This document shows positions 43,043 to 51,612 of a stretch of DNA of 53,328 nt, piece by piece. Position numbers and translations under genes: made by a program. Numbering within the stretch: position 1 is the stretch's first letter; each line of letters begins with the position of its first letter. The notes beneath the pieces are model-generated. The model was not told where the DNA came from. It saw nothing but the letters and a program-made list of their open reading frames with translations, and ran no database searches. The stretch covers positions 1 through 53,328 of the forward strand of contig PBOR01000059.1 in NCBI GenBank assembly GCA_002724395.1, given 5' to 3'. Origin of the DNA: Rhodospirillaceae bacterium. Its GTDB lineage: Bacteria > Pseudomonadota > Alphaproteobacteria > UBA8366.

Positions 43043-43843
43043 ATGGCACAGGGTACGGCAGATCTCACCATTCTGAGCAATATTTTATCGCTATTGCAGG
43101 CAGGCGATTTGTCTTCGACCGAAAAGCTAAATGGAATTAGTGATCTTGCAACTGCCTATAAGTTATTTAATCTAAAAGAGTCCGTTGTCGGAGAGTGCGG
43201 ACTTACCGTCCAAAGTGGTCCATTCAAAGGCATGAAATGGCTTGAACGGGCATCTGAAGGAACTTTTATCCCTAAATTATTAGGCGCTTATGAACGGGAG
43301 TTACATGACGCAATCAAGCGCATTTTAGCCAAAGATTATTGCCGTATAATTAATATTGGTTGTGCGGAAGGTTACTACGCGATTGGGATGGCGCGCTCGA
43401 CAATAGACACGGTGATTTATGCATTTGATATTGATGAACAGGCAAGAAAGTTATGTGAAAAACTTGCGGTACTTAATAGCGTATCAGTGATCGTAGACGG
43501 GCTTTGTGATCACAACCGATTACAAAACTTGTCAGGGCCCGGCACACTAATTTTCTGTGACATCGAAGGGGCCGAAGTGGCGCTTCTTAACCCCGACTAC
43601 GCACCCTCGTTGGCTGAGAGTGACTTGTTGGTGGAATTGCATCCCATGGTGAGCGGTGAGGAAACTGGTGCGCATGTTTTGCCGCGATTCGAAGCTACCC
43701 ATTCAATAGAGCGTATTTCGCCCGCAGGGCGCGATACAAGCGCGTACCCTGCTTTAGCGGCGTTGAGCCAGGCAGATCAACTAATGGCGTTGGTGGAGCG
43801 GACTGAACCCACTAGTTGGGCTTATATGACCGTTCGCCCCTAA
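43043..43843 (+). CDS. FkbM-like SAM-dependent methyltransferase
   Basis: A 266-residue protein with a class I methyltransferase core: motif I RIINIGCAEGYYAIGMA around residues 96-112, AFDIDEQARKLCEKLA after it, and TLIFCDIEGAEVALL, a motif IV form typical of FkbM-family enzymes. The last part (LLVELHPM) also fits. About 85 residues precede the core and do not match a domain I know. Substrate unknown. It overlaps the convergent aldolase gene by 4 bases. Confidence 0.75.
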   Translation: MAQGTADLTILSNILSLLQAGDLSSTEKLNGISDLATAYKLFNLKESVVGECGLTVQSGPFKGMKWLERASEGTFIPKLLGAYERELHDAIKRILAKDYCRIINIGCAEGYYAIGMARSTIDTVIYAFDIDEQARKLCEKLAVLNSVSVIVDGLCDHNRLQNLSGPGTLIFCDIEGAEVALLNPDYAPSLAESDLLVELHPMVSGEETGAHVLPRFEATHSIERISPAGRDTSAYPALAALSQADQLMALVERTEPTSWAYMTVRP

Positions 43844-44625
43844 TCTATCAGCGTTCGTAAGAACTTGGTGCGTGCTGCCGCCGCTCCCATAATAAAGCCA
43901 AGATCGGCACCGCCCAACATGAAACGCACACCCATTTTGATGTATTTCTCCATTAGATTGTGGTCGTAAACGCCGCCCATGGCAGCGTATTTACCGTGTT
44001 TTTTGCAAGCATCAATCATGGTTTGGTAAGCTGTAATCGTGCGTTCGTGATCAAACTGGCCTGGAATACCCATCTCAGCGCAGAGATCATTGGTGCCGAT
44101 CATCAAAATATCCACACCGTCAACCGCTGCAATAGCATCGGCATTCTCGATAGCCTCCGGGGTTTCCAGCATGATAATTACCAAGGTGTTATCGTTGAGC
44201 TGCTCCGCTAGATCTCCACCGGGCATCCGTGCCATGCCGAATTGCGGTAAATTATTACTCATAGACCGCTTGCCGACCGGTGGATATTTTGCGGCGCGTA
44301 CGATGGCGTCCGCTTGCTTGACCGTGTCCACATGGGGCGCAATAACGCCTTGGGCGCCGCCGTCAAGCACTCGAGCAATATGAAAATGTTGGTGACCAGG
44401 AATGCGCACTATGGGCGTCACGCCGGTCGCGAGTGATGCAGATGAGATTTGGCATGCGAGATCGACATCGAAGGTCCCATGTTCCATGTCGATGAATAGC
44501 CAGTCGAAACCGCACGTTTTAGCAATCATGCCCGCATTGACCGTACGCCCCACGCGGAGGCCAAAACAAAAGGCGATGCCGCCAGCTTCGAGTTTTTCTT
44601 TTGCATGATTGGGTACAAGTGCCAT
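43840..44625 (-). CDS. HpcH/HpaI-family aldolase
   Basis: A 261-residue class II (metal-dependent) aldolase of the HpcH/HpaI/2-dehydro-3-deoxyglucarate type, making or splitting 2-oxo acids with an aldehyde. Visible blocks are WLFIDMEHGTFD, VRIPGHQHFHIARVLDGGAQ, IMLETPEAIENAD with the metal-binding Glu, and MIGTNDLCAEMGIPG with the metal-binding Asp. Substrate not readable. It is 10 bases downstream of a close paralogue and probably cotranscribed with it. Confidence 0.87.
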   Translation of the reverse strand: MALVPNHAKEKLEAGGIAFCFGLRVGRTVNAGMIAKTCGFDWLFIDMEHGTFDVDLACQISSASLATGVTPIVRIPGHQHFHIARVLDGGAQGVIAPHVDTVKQADAIVRAAKYPPVGKRSMSNNLPQFGMARMPGGDLAEQLNDNTLVIIMLETPEAIENADAIAAVDGVDILMIGTNDLCAEMGIPGQFDHERTITAYQTMIDACKKHGKYAAMGGVYDHNLMEKYIKMGVRFMLGGADLGFIMGAAAARTKFLRTLID

Positions 44626-44635
44626 CCCCGCCTCC

Positions 44636-45421
44636 CTAATATTTTATGCTGTTGAGGAAAGCGGAACGCTGCTGCGCGCCGCCGGTCATGAAGCCCAGGT
44701 CGCCGCCTGCATTGATGAAACGACAGCCCATGCCGATATAGCGTGTGGCATTTTCCTCGTCATAGATGCCGCCCATGCCCGCTATTTTGCCGTGCTTCTT
44801 GCAGGCGTCAGTCATGATTTTGAAGGATTGGATCATCTTTTCGTGGTCGTATTGACCTGGAATGCCCATATCGGCGGAAAGATCATTAGAGCCTATATGC
44901 AGAACGTCGACGCCCTCGAGTGAGGCTATATCGTCTGCTAATTGGATCGCATCCCAGGTTTCAAGCATGATCACGACCATGATATTCTCGTTCGAAAGCC
45001 GCATGGTGTCGGCGAGATTATATTTCGCGTAAGAGAGTTGTGGTACTGGCCCGGGAGAGGAGCGGTGCCCAATGGGCGGGAATTTACACCAATCGACTGC
45101 GGCCTTTGCCTCTTCTACAGAATCTACATGAGGGATAATCACCCCTTGCGCACCGCCATCCAAGATGCGGCTAGCATGAAAATGTTGTTTGCCCGGCACA
45201 CGGACGACTGGCGTGCAGCCGACATCGAGTGCGGCCATACACATTTGACTTACCATATCAATGTCGTAAGTAGCGTGCTCCATGTCCGGCTTGATCCAGT
45301 CATAACCGCACGCATTTGCAATAGCAGCAACATCCGGCGAGCGTAAATAATTGACACTAAAGCCAAGTCCAATTCCACCCGTGCTTAGTTTTTCTTTTAA
45401 TATGTTTGGTTTGACGGTCAT
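44636..45421 (-). CDS. HpcH/HpaI-family aldolase (paralogue)
   Basis: A 261-residue aldolase of exactly the same length as its neighbour. It has WIKPDMEHATYD, VRVPGKQHFHASRILDGGAQ, IMLETWDAIQLADD and HIGSNDLSADMGIPGQYDHE, so all metal and substrate motifs are intact. A GGAGG-like sequence (GGGAGGAATTAA) just before the ATG fixes the start. The two may have different aldehyde preferences or form a heteromer. Gene order suggests this is the first gene of the pair. Confidence 0.87.
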   Translation of the reverse strand: MTVKPNILKEKLSTGGIGLGFSVNYLRSPDVAAIANACGYDWIKPDMEHATYDIDMVSQMCMAALDVGCTPVVRVPGKQHFHASRILDGGAQGVIIPHVDSVEEAKAAVDWCKFPPIGHRSSPGPVPQLSYAKYNLADTMRLSNENIMVVIMLETWDAIQLADDIASLEGVDVLHIGSNDLSADMGIPGQYDHEKMIQSFKIMTDACKKHGKIAGMGGIYDEENATRYIGMGCRFINAGGDLGFMTGGAQQRSAFLNSIKY

Positions 45422-45762
45422 TTAATTCCTCCCTAAGCCAAGCGTATCATCGGGCGCGACGCGTTGGAAGGCAAGAGGGTTGTAGGGCAAAGGCATCTTC
45501 GGGGTTAAAAGCAATCATGATGTCTGGCTGGTAGATGTAACGCGGGGGGTTAGATCGAATTTTAGAGGGCTGGCCTGGGCAGATGAGTTTAATATGTCAT
45601 CCGATATTATTATTCCTCAGTCGGGCTCGCCAATAACCCTAGAAATGAAAGTCTCTAAGGTCGATATGAGTAGCCTAGCGGAAGATCTGCAGCTGCATCT
45701 AAACAGGGCTGACCTAAAAGTTATTTGTTCCATACGTTAGCTTTTGTGTGGAATTGCAGTAT
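45422..45762. other. Intergenic region with a candidate decayed reading frame
   Basis: About 340 bases. One plus-strand frame is open from 45486 to 45740, encoding DVWLVDVTRGVRSNF, which recalls the PD40 beta-propeller repeat of serine/threonine kinases or TolB-like proteins, then a tail from ATG 45594. I treat it as a possible relic, listed below. Confidence 0.4.
45486..45740 (+). pseudogene. Possible fragment of a PD40 beta-propeller protein
   Basis: An 84-codon open frame without a convincing start in its first part. HDVWLVDVTRGVRSNFR resembles the DIWLLDLARG...F repeat of PD40/WD40-like propellers. The only ATG, at 45594, would give a 48-residue protein (MSSDIIIPQSGSPITLE...) with no visible ribosome binding site. 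It may be a decayed remnant or chance. Confidence 0.25.
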
Positions 45763-46419
45763 TCAAATCGGTGGAAATGCAGGTTCGGACATGCCGCTTT
45801 TCCAGACAGGGTACTTTTCCATCACCCCTAAAAATCGATCCGATTCAAGAATACTTTGTAACCAGCGTTGGAGGCCGGGTAGATCGAGAGCGTCGAACCA
45901 TCCACGATCATTATTGGCAAATTGCCGAATGAATGGCGAGATTGCTGCGTCCGCAAATGTGAAATTGTCACCGGATAGGTAAGATTGTTTTAACAAGCGT
46001 ACGTTTAGTTTCCTCAAAAATGCCACCCCCCGGGCCCGATGTCGAAGCGGATCCGAAATGTCGTAGCGTGATGGGTATTTGTAGCAGTCCAGATCGTTTT
46101 TAAACGGTCCGTCATTCTCGAAAATTAGCTCATAAATTTCATCACGATCGTGTATTAGAGGAACCAACCACCCTTCCGGGTCGTTCCTGTTGAGAGCCCA
46201 GTGCATGATCTCTAGGCTTTCTTCAATTACCCTCGCATCAGGCAATACTAATACAGGTACAGTACCCTTAGGGGAGGCTGCGATCATCTCAGGTGGCTTT
46301 TTGCGCAAGACAACCTCGCGCAAGGCGCATGTTTGGCCGCTAGTGCTAATTGCCATGCGTGCACGCATTGCATATGGACACCGCCGAAACGAATACAAAA
46401 TGGGCTGCTGGCCGTGCAT
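45763..46419 (-). CDS. Glutathione S-transferase-like protein
   Basis: About 218 residues. The N-terminal thioredoxin-like domain starts ILYSFRRCPYAMRARMAI, with a redox Cys as in glutaredoxin-like and omega/beta GSTs, and PKGTVPVLVL with the cis-Pro and VIEESLEIM with the glutathione-gamma-Glu contact. The C-terminal helical domain has LSGDNFTFADAAISPFIRQ, the N-capping box. Start 46419 is preferred because AAGGGA precedes it and it removes an improbable N-terminal extension inside the neighbouring trhO gene; the gap to trhO is 10 bases. Confidence 0.83.
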   Translation of the reverse strand: MHGQQPILYSFRRCPYAMRARMAISTSGQTCALREVVLRKKPPEMIAASPKGTVPVLVLPDARVIEESLEIMHWALNRNDPEGWLVPLIHDRDEIYELIFENDGPFKNDLDCYKYPSRYDISDPLRHRARGVAFLRKLNVRLLKQSYLSGDNFTFADAAISPFIRQFANNDRGWFDALDLPGLQRWLQSILESDRFLGVMEKYPVWKSGMSEPAFPPI

Positions 46420-46429
46420 AGTGGTCCCT

Positions 46430-47377
46430 TCACTTATCAAAGACGGACGATTTTTTAGCGGCTTCAAAATTGGCACCAATGTGCGTCTTGCCTTGTGCTT
46501 CCGCTCGTTTGATTTGAACCTGTCTAGCAGCGTAGCGTGCGCGTTGTTCATCGCTGCGCTGGTCGATGCAATGGTCACATGAAACGCCGGCAACAAAATT
46601 GGCGGACATACGTTCTGTGGCGCTAACTGGTGATCTACAGGCGTAGCACAATTCATAGTTGCCAAGTTTCAGATCGTGTTTTACTGAGACTCGGCTATCG
46701 AAGACGAAACACTCGCCACGCCAACGGCTTTCTGCTTCCGGGATGCTTTCTAGATATTGCAAGATGCCACCCTTCAGGTGGAAAACATTTTCGAGCCCAC
46801 GTTCTTTTAGGTATGACGTTGCCTTCTCGCAGCGGATGCCGCCGGTACAAAACATCGCGACTTTTTTATTCTCCAATTCAGAACGATGTTCATCCAGCCA
46901 TTGCGGCAGTTCACTGAAACTGTTCGTTTTTGGATTGATTGCACCTTCAAAAGTGCCGATCTGTATTTCAAATTTGTTGCGTGCGTCGATAACAATTGTT
47001 TCGGGGTCGGTAATGAAGTCATTCCAATCTTTAGGTGCAACATATGTTCCAACCTTTGTCGATGGATCGACGCCAGGCACCCCCATGGTGATGATTTCTT
47101 TCTTCAGGCGCACTTTCAGGCGATAAAACGGTATGGTCTCGGCATGAGATTCCTTATGCTCCAAGGTCATCGAATTTGGTAGCGTGCGTAATACCTCTAG
47201 CGCCGAGTCAACGCTCCTTCGCGAACCAGCGAGAGTTCCATTGAAGCCTTCAGGGGCCAGTAAAACTGTTCCTTTCAGATCATAAGACGAGAGCTGGACC
47301 AGCAAAGGTTCGCGCAAAGCTGCTGGATCTTCGAAACGCGTGAAATGATAAAATGAAGCTACTACGATGTCTGTCAT
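46430..47377 (-). CDS. trhO: tRNA uridine(34) hydroxylase TrhO (rhodanese family)
   Basis: About 315 residues of the YceA/TrhO family, which hydroxylates U34 of certain tRNAs to make 5-hydroxyuridine derivatives. An N-terminal acylphosphatase-like part (GTVLLAPEGFNGTLAG) precedes the rhodanese domain, IVIDARNKFEIQIGTFEGA and AMFCTGGIRCEKATSYLKER with the catalytic Cys, and the C-terminal Cys pairs in CYACRSPV and GVSCDHCID. The ATG at 47377 is used; TTG codons upstream near GGGAGG are alternatives. Followed closely by the GST-like gene. Confidence 0.9.
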   Translation of the reverse strand: MTDIVVASFYHFTRFEDPAALREPLLVQLSSYDLKGTVLLAPEGFNGTLAGSRRSVDSALEVLRTLPNSMTLEHKESHAETIPFYRLKVRLKKEIITMGVPGVDPSTKVGTYVAPKDWNDFITDPETIVIDARNKFEIQIGTFEGAINPKTNSFSELPQWLDEHRSELENKKVAMFCTGGIRCEKATSYLKERGLENVFHLKGGILQYLESIPEAESRWRGECFVFDSRVSVKHDLKLGNYELCYACRSPVSATERMSANFVAGVSCDHCIDQRSDEQRARYAARQVQIKRAEAQGKTHIGANFEAAKKSSVFDK

Positions 47378-47594
47378 AACTGGCAATATATGCGACAACC
47401 TCCCAAGTTAAAAAGGATCAAAACGCCGCCCTCATTGATCATTAGAGACAGATTGTGAAACCGGCTGCTAAATCTGAAAATCGTGGCTCTTTATTACTTG
47501 ATATTTGGACGTTAGGTCATTCACTCTCTTGCGCCCGAAAAGAATTGCGCCCACAATTTAGAAGATGAGTGTCTGTCTCGCTGGGGGGTGCATT

Positions 47595-48434
47595 ATGGTT
47601 TTAGAAATTCGAAAACTAGGCGAGTATGTGGGCGCGGAAGCGCTTGGGGTTGACCTATCGAAGCCGGTCGACGAGGAAACGCAACGTGTGCTGAATGAAG
47701 CGGTCATCGAGCACGTCGCGTTGGTGATCCGTGATCAAAACTATGGGCCCAACGAATTTGTTCAAGCTGCCTCCGCGTTCGGCGAGCCCATGGCACAAAA
47801 CTTCACCAAATTTACCTGCAAAGAGCAACCGTTGGTTAATTACGTTTCGAACAAGTATAAAAGTGCCGAAGGCAAGCGGGTCTACCATTCAGGCTATTGG
47901 CATACTGATCATGCGAACCGAGATGCACCGCCAAAATACACCACTCTTTACGCGCTTGAATTGCCAGATAGCGGTGGTGGCGATACCGGCGTATTTAATA
48001 CCCGTGCGGGTTTTGCTTCGTTATCGAGGGATTGGCAGGATAAGCTTGAAGGTCTACAAACCGTGAATAGTTTTCGCGGTACGTCCAAAACTGCGCAATC
48101 CTTCAAGGTCGATGTCTCCGATAAGCTCATTGATGATGTGCCGGTAACCCACAATTTGGTGCGTACTCATTCGGATAATGGTAAAAAGGCGATTTATCTC
48201 CACCAAGGAAAATTGCAGAAATTTGTTGGGATGGGGTCGAACGAAAGCCACGATCTGGTATCAGAAATATTTTCGCTTATCATGAAACCTGAGTTTGTCT
48301 ACCGTCATAAATGGCGTCTGGGCGATATGCTGATCTGGGATAATCGCCAATCCATGCATCAGGCTTATAAGGATTACGATTTGAAAGAAACGCGGACGCT
48401 CTTTAGGATTATTATTGAGCCGGAGGTCCCGTAG
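47595..48434 (+). CDS. TauD/TfdA-family dioxygenase, first of three
   Basis: A 279-residue Fe(II)/2-oxoglutarate dioxygenase. The iron ligands are in SGYWHTDHANR and SMHQAYKDYD, and the 2-oxoglutarate Arg is in TLFRIIIE. Also visible are GEPMAQNFTKF near residues 65-75 and MLIWDNRQ. Start 47595 is chosen because GGGGGG precedes it and the other two proteins begin at the same place in the alignment; ATG 47565 is possible. The substrate is unknown, but the three genes are close relatives. It ends 13 bases before the next. Confidence 0.88.
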   Translation: MVLEIRKLGEYVGAEALGVDLSKPVDEETQRVLNEAVIEHVALVIRDQNYGPNEFVQAASAFGEPMAQNFTKFTCKEQPLVNYVSNKYKSAEGKRVYHSGYWHTDHANRDAPPKYTTLYALELPDSGGGDTGVFNTRAGFASLSRDWQDKLEGLQTVNSFRGTSKTAQSFKVDVSDKLIDDVPVTHNLVRTHSDNGKKAIYLHQGKLQKFVGMGSNESHDLVSEIFSLIMKPEFVYRHKWRLGDMLIWDNRQSMHQAYKDYDLKETRTLFRIIIEPEVP

Positions 48435-48447
48435 GACGACTTTTAAT

Positions 48448-49287
48448 ATGACACTGCAAATCAAAAAACTCGGTAAATATGTGGGCGCAGAAATCACTGG
48501 TATTGATCTCCGGCAACCGCAAGATATGAAGATAAAAACCGCAATTAATAAAGCGCTGAGCGATCATGTGGCCATCGTGGTGCGCGGTCAGAATTTTACG
48601 CCGCAAGAATATGTGGAGGCTGCAAAAGTATTGGGTGATCCTTTCCCTCAAAATTTTACTGATTATAATCATCCCGATGTGGAGATTATTAATATCGTCT
48701 CTAATCAGCATAGGGATGACGAAGGCAAACGGATTAAGCGCGGCGGTAATTGGCATACCGACCACACGAACCATGAATGCCCCCCGAAATTTACAGTCTT
48801 GTATGCGGTTGATGTGCCGAGACACGGCGGTAATACAGCAATTTGTAATATGCAAAAGGCATACGAGCACTTGCCTGATTACTTGAAGGAAAAGATCGAG
48901 GGCCGTGAGACGGTAAACGTTAATCAAGGCCGCGCAGCGGCCAGAATTTCACCCAAAGCGGTAAAACGAGAAAATGAGCAGAAATCTACTCCCATCAATC
49001 ATCCTATCATTCGCACCCATCCCGAGAATCACCGCAAGGCGATATTCTTTCATCCTATTAAAACGGATTATTTGACCGGGTATACGCCTGAGGAGACTAA
49101 AAACTTATTTGCTGATATTTTGATGGAGGGGATAAAGGAAGAATTCGTTTACAATCATCAATGGAGTGACGGTGACATGTTAGTCTGGGATAACCGACAG
49201 GCTATGCATCGGGCTATACATGATTATGACCCAAAGGAGCAAAGGCAAATGTACCGTCTGCTGATCCAAGGTGACCGACCATTTTAA
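48448..49287 (+). CDS. TauD/TfdA-family dioxygenase, second of three
   Basis: A 279-residue paralogue of its neighbour, starting MTLQIKKLGKYVGAEITGID. It has GNWHTDHTNHECPPKF, MLVWDNRQAMHRAIHDYD and QMYRLLI, so the metal and cosubstrate sites are intact. The central region (AARISPKAVKREN) diverges, which is where substrate specificity lies in this family. The intergenic gap to the first gene is 13 bases and to the third 168 bases. Confidence 0.87.
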   Translation: MTLQIKKLGKYVGAEITGIDLRQPQDMKIKTAINKALSDHVAIVVRGQNFTPQEYVEAAKVLGDPFPQNFTDYNHPDVEIINIVSNQHRDDEGKRIKRGGNWHTDHTNHECPPKFTVLYAVDVPRHGGNTAICNMQKAYEHLPDYLKEKIEGRETVNVNQGRAAARISPKAVKRENEQKSTPINHPIIRTHPENHRKAIFFHPIKTDYLTGYTPEETKNLFADILMEGIKEEFVYNHQWSDGDMLVWDNRQAMHRAIHDYDPKEQRQMYRLLIQGDRPF

Positions 49288-49349
49288 GGCTGGTAAGACT
49301 CGAATGACGAAGTGAGGTAATCGACAACGCTTTTTCTGATTATAAACTG

Positions 49350-49371
49350 AAGATGAACTTTCGATCATCTT
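49350..49371 (+). repeat. Small hairpin between the second and third TauD-like genes
   Basis: AAGATGA (49350-49356) and TCATCTT (49365-49371) around an 8-base loop, in the 168-base gap. It may be a weak terminator or leader structure. Confidence 0.3.
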
Positions 49372-49455
49372 TGGTTACGCGAGAGGGTATCCGGATTAAT
49401 GCGGTACTTCCTGGTTCAACACAGTCCGCGATATCAAAGACCGAAATGACCTGTA

Positions 49456-50328
49456 ATGGTAATAGAAATGAAAATTAGTAAGCTGACGGAAAATATCGGC
49501 GCTGAGGTGATCGATGTTAATTTGAAGAAGGAAATCGACCGTGGGGCAAAGGAACGCCTGAACCAGGCATTGACGGACAATATTGTGTTGGTTATTCGCG
49601 ATCAGGAATTTAAACCGGCGGAATATTTGGCGGCTGTGTCCGTGTTCGGAGAACCCATGGAGCAGCATTTCACTCAGTATCAGCTTAAGGAAACACCGCT
49701 AGTTAATTATGTGTCTAACCGGGATGCCTATAATGGTGGTACCAAGCCCGTCGTGCGTGGTGCGGGCTGGCATACGGATCACACCAATCATGAACGTCCA
49801 CCAAAATGTACCTCACTCTATGCGGTTGTATTGCCCGATGAGGGGGGAGATACGGGGGTTGCCAATATGCGTGCGGGTTATGCGGCCTTGCCCGATGATA
49901 TGAAGAGGAGGATAAATAAGTTGCAGACGTTAAATGTCATTGAAGGGTCTGCATCACCACGCCCAACTTCTAAGTTGCCAAAAGAAGGCAAAGGCAAACA
50001 TGATCGGGGAATATTACAGCCGTTAGTTCGGACACATCTGGAGTGTGGAGAAAACGCACTTTATTTTCACCCTATAAAAACCGAGCATATTGTTGGTATG
50101 TCCCCCGAAGAAAGTCAGATGCTGCTACAGGAATTGCTTGAGCTCGCTGTTAAAGACGAGTTTATTTACCGTCATAAATGGCGTTTAGGCGATATGTTAA
50201 TCTGGGATAATCGTTGCGCCTTGCATCAGGCTTATCAGGATTACGATCTTTCTCAGGAACGTGTTTTGCATCGTGTTATATTGCATGGCGAGCGACCTTT
50301 TGGCCCGTCTATGCCACGGGTGGCTTAA
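49456..50328 (+). CDS. TauD/TfdA-family dioxygenase, third of three
   Basis: A 290-residue paralogue of the two upstream genes. Iron ligands are in GAGWHTDHTNHERPPK and CALHQAYQDYD, the 2-oxoglutarate Arg in LHRVILHGE; it also shares GEPMEQHFTQY and GDTGVANMRAGY with the first. ATG 49456 has no clear ribosome binding site; ATG 49468 (MKISKLTENIGAE) is an alternative. Substrate unknown. The thiE start lies 5 bases after its stop, so it is cotranscribed with thiE. Confidence 0.86.
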   Translation: MVIEMKISKLTENIGAEVIDVNLKKEIDRGAKERLNQALTDNIVLVIRDQEFKPAEYLAAVSVFGEPMEQHFTQYQLKETPLVNYVSNRDAYNGGTKPVVRGAGWHTDHTNHERPPKCTSLYAVVLPDEGGDTGVANMRAGYAALPDDMKRRINKLQTLNVIEGSASPRPTSKLPKEGKGKHDRGILQPLVRTHLECGENALYFHPIKTEHIVGMSPEESQMLLQELLELAVKDEFIYRHKWRLGDMLIWDNRCALHQAYQDYDLSQERVLHRVILHGERPFGPSMPRVA

Positions 50329-50332
50329 GGTA

Positions 50333-50968
50333 ATGACGGAAAATTCTTGCCGGCTTTACCTCATTACTCCGCCTCAAATCGAAATTGCTACATTCTCTGA
50401 TGCATTGAAAGCAGCACTTGATGGCGGGGATGTCGCTTGTCTTCAATTGCGTTTGAAGGATGTGCCGGATGAGCATATTCGCAGCGCCACTGAGGTGTTA
50501 ATGCCAATTGCACACCAATATAATGTTGCATTCCTGATGAACGACCGAGCGGATCTTGCAGCAGAATTAGGTTGCGATGGGGTCCATATTGGCCAAGAGG
50601 ATATGCCTTATACTGAAGCCCGAGCCTTGCTGGGAGACGATGCGGTCATAGGGGTAACTTGTAAGCGGTCGCGTCATTTAGCGGTTGAGGCTGCGGACTT
50701 AGGGGCGGACTATGTAGCGTTTGGTGGTTTTTTTCATTCATCTACTAAAGTTTCCGAAAAGACCGAACGTGCAAATCCTGAGATACTCTCATGGTGGACC
50801 GAAACCACAAACGTCCCATGCGTTGCTATTGGAGGGATTACCCCAGAAAACTGCGGGCCGCTGGTTGAAGCGGGGGCCAGTATGTTGTGTGTAATAGCTG
50901 CTATTTGGAGTTGTGTTCAGGGTCCAGGTGCCGCGGTGCGCAATTTTAATAAGGTAATGAGTGGTTGA
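50333..50968 (+). CDS. thiE: Thiamine phosphate synthase
   Basis: About 211 residues. ThiE joins HMP-pyrophosphate and thiazole phosphate to make thiamine phosphate. Seen are LQLRLKDV with the pyrophosphate Lys region, LMNDRADLAAELGCDGVHIGQED, GVTCKRSRH in place of the usual GVST/SH motif, YVAFGGFFHSSTK, and AIGGITPENCGPLVEAGA. ATG 50333 is selected; the upstream frame runs within the TauD gene. It follows TauD number three by 4 bases, an unusual neighbour, and is followed 66 bases later by efp. Confidence 0.87.
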   Translation: MTENSCRLYLITPPQIEIATFSDALKAALDGGDVACLQLRLKDVPDEHIRSATEVLMPIAHQYNVAFLMNDRADLAAELGCDGVHIGQEDMPYTEARALLGDDAVIGVTCKRSRHLAVEAADLGADYVAFGGFFHSSTKVSEKTERANPEILSWWTETTNVPCVAIGGITPENCGPLVEAGASMLCVIAAIWSCVQGPGAAVRNFNKVMSG

Positions 50969-51034
50969 GCGGTTGCTTGGGGCTCGTTGAATCGTTATAC
51001 CCATGCGCCCTAACGTGTTGGCAAAGGTTGACCC

Positions 51035-51604
51035 ATGAAAATTGACGGAAATGAAATTCGACCCGGCAATGTGATCGAGCATCAAGGCCGGCTTTGGCGT
51101 GCAATAAAAACGCAGCATGTTAAGCCCGGCAAGGGTGGGGCATTTTTGCAGGTAGAGCTTAGAGAGCTTCGCGAAGGTACTAAGCTAAACGAACGCTTTC
51201 GTTCGTCTGAGACCGTGGAACGTGTTCGGTTAGATCAGAAAGAGTACCAGTATTTATACGCAGAAGGTGATGCGCATACCTTTATGGATAATGAAACTTA
51301 CGATCAGGTCAGCCTTGAAAAGTCGATGATCGGCGAAGAGGCTGTCTTATATTTGCAGGATGGTATGACGGTTAGCATCGAGAGTTTCGAGGGCTCCCCA
51401 ATCAGCGTCGCGTTGCCTGATACAGTTGTTCTTGAGGTTGTTGAAGCGGATGCAGTGGTTAAGGGCCAAACGGCATCTTCTTCATATAAACCAGCATTGT
51501 TGGGAAATGGTGTGCGAACGCTGGTGCCGCCACATATTGAAACGGGCACTCGCATTGTCGTCAACACAGCGGACGGCTCCTATGTAGAGCGTGCAAAAGG
51601 CTAA
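51035..51604 (+). CDS. efp: Elongation factor P
   Basis: A 189-residue translation factor that relieves ribosome stalling at polyproline. All three beta domains are present. The modified lysine loop is [14 protein letters not shown], with Lys33 corresponding to the beta-lysylated Lys of E. coli EF-P, and the C-terminal domain ends with [17 protein letters not shown]. The ATG is preceded by AAAGG at about 8 bases. The next gene, suhB, starts 8 bases after the stop. Confidence 0.95.
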   Translation: MKIDGNEIRPGNVIEHQGRLWRAIKTQHVKPGKGGAFLQVELRELREGTKLNERFRSSETVERVRLDQKEYQYLYAEGDAHTFMDNETYDQVSLEKSMIGEEAVLYLQDGMTVSIESFEGSPISVALPDTVVLEVVEADAVVKGQTASSSYKPALLGNGVRTLVPPHIETGTRIVVNTADGSYVERAKG

Positions 51605-51612
51605 GGCCGGCC

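Noticed and set aside
46190..46582. 130-codon plus-strand frame across the GST-trhO boundary
   Set aside because: Antisense to two well-supported genes; no domain.
49456..50328. Calling the three TauD-like genes taurine dioxygenase (tauD)
   Set aside because: No taurine transporter genes are adjacent and family members use many substrates, so a specific name is not supported.
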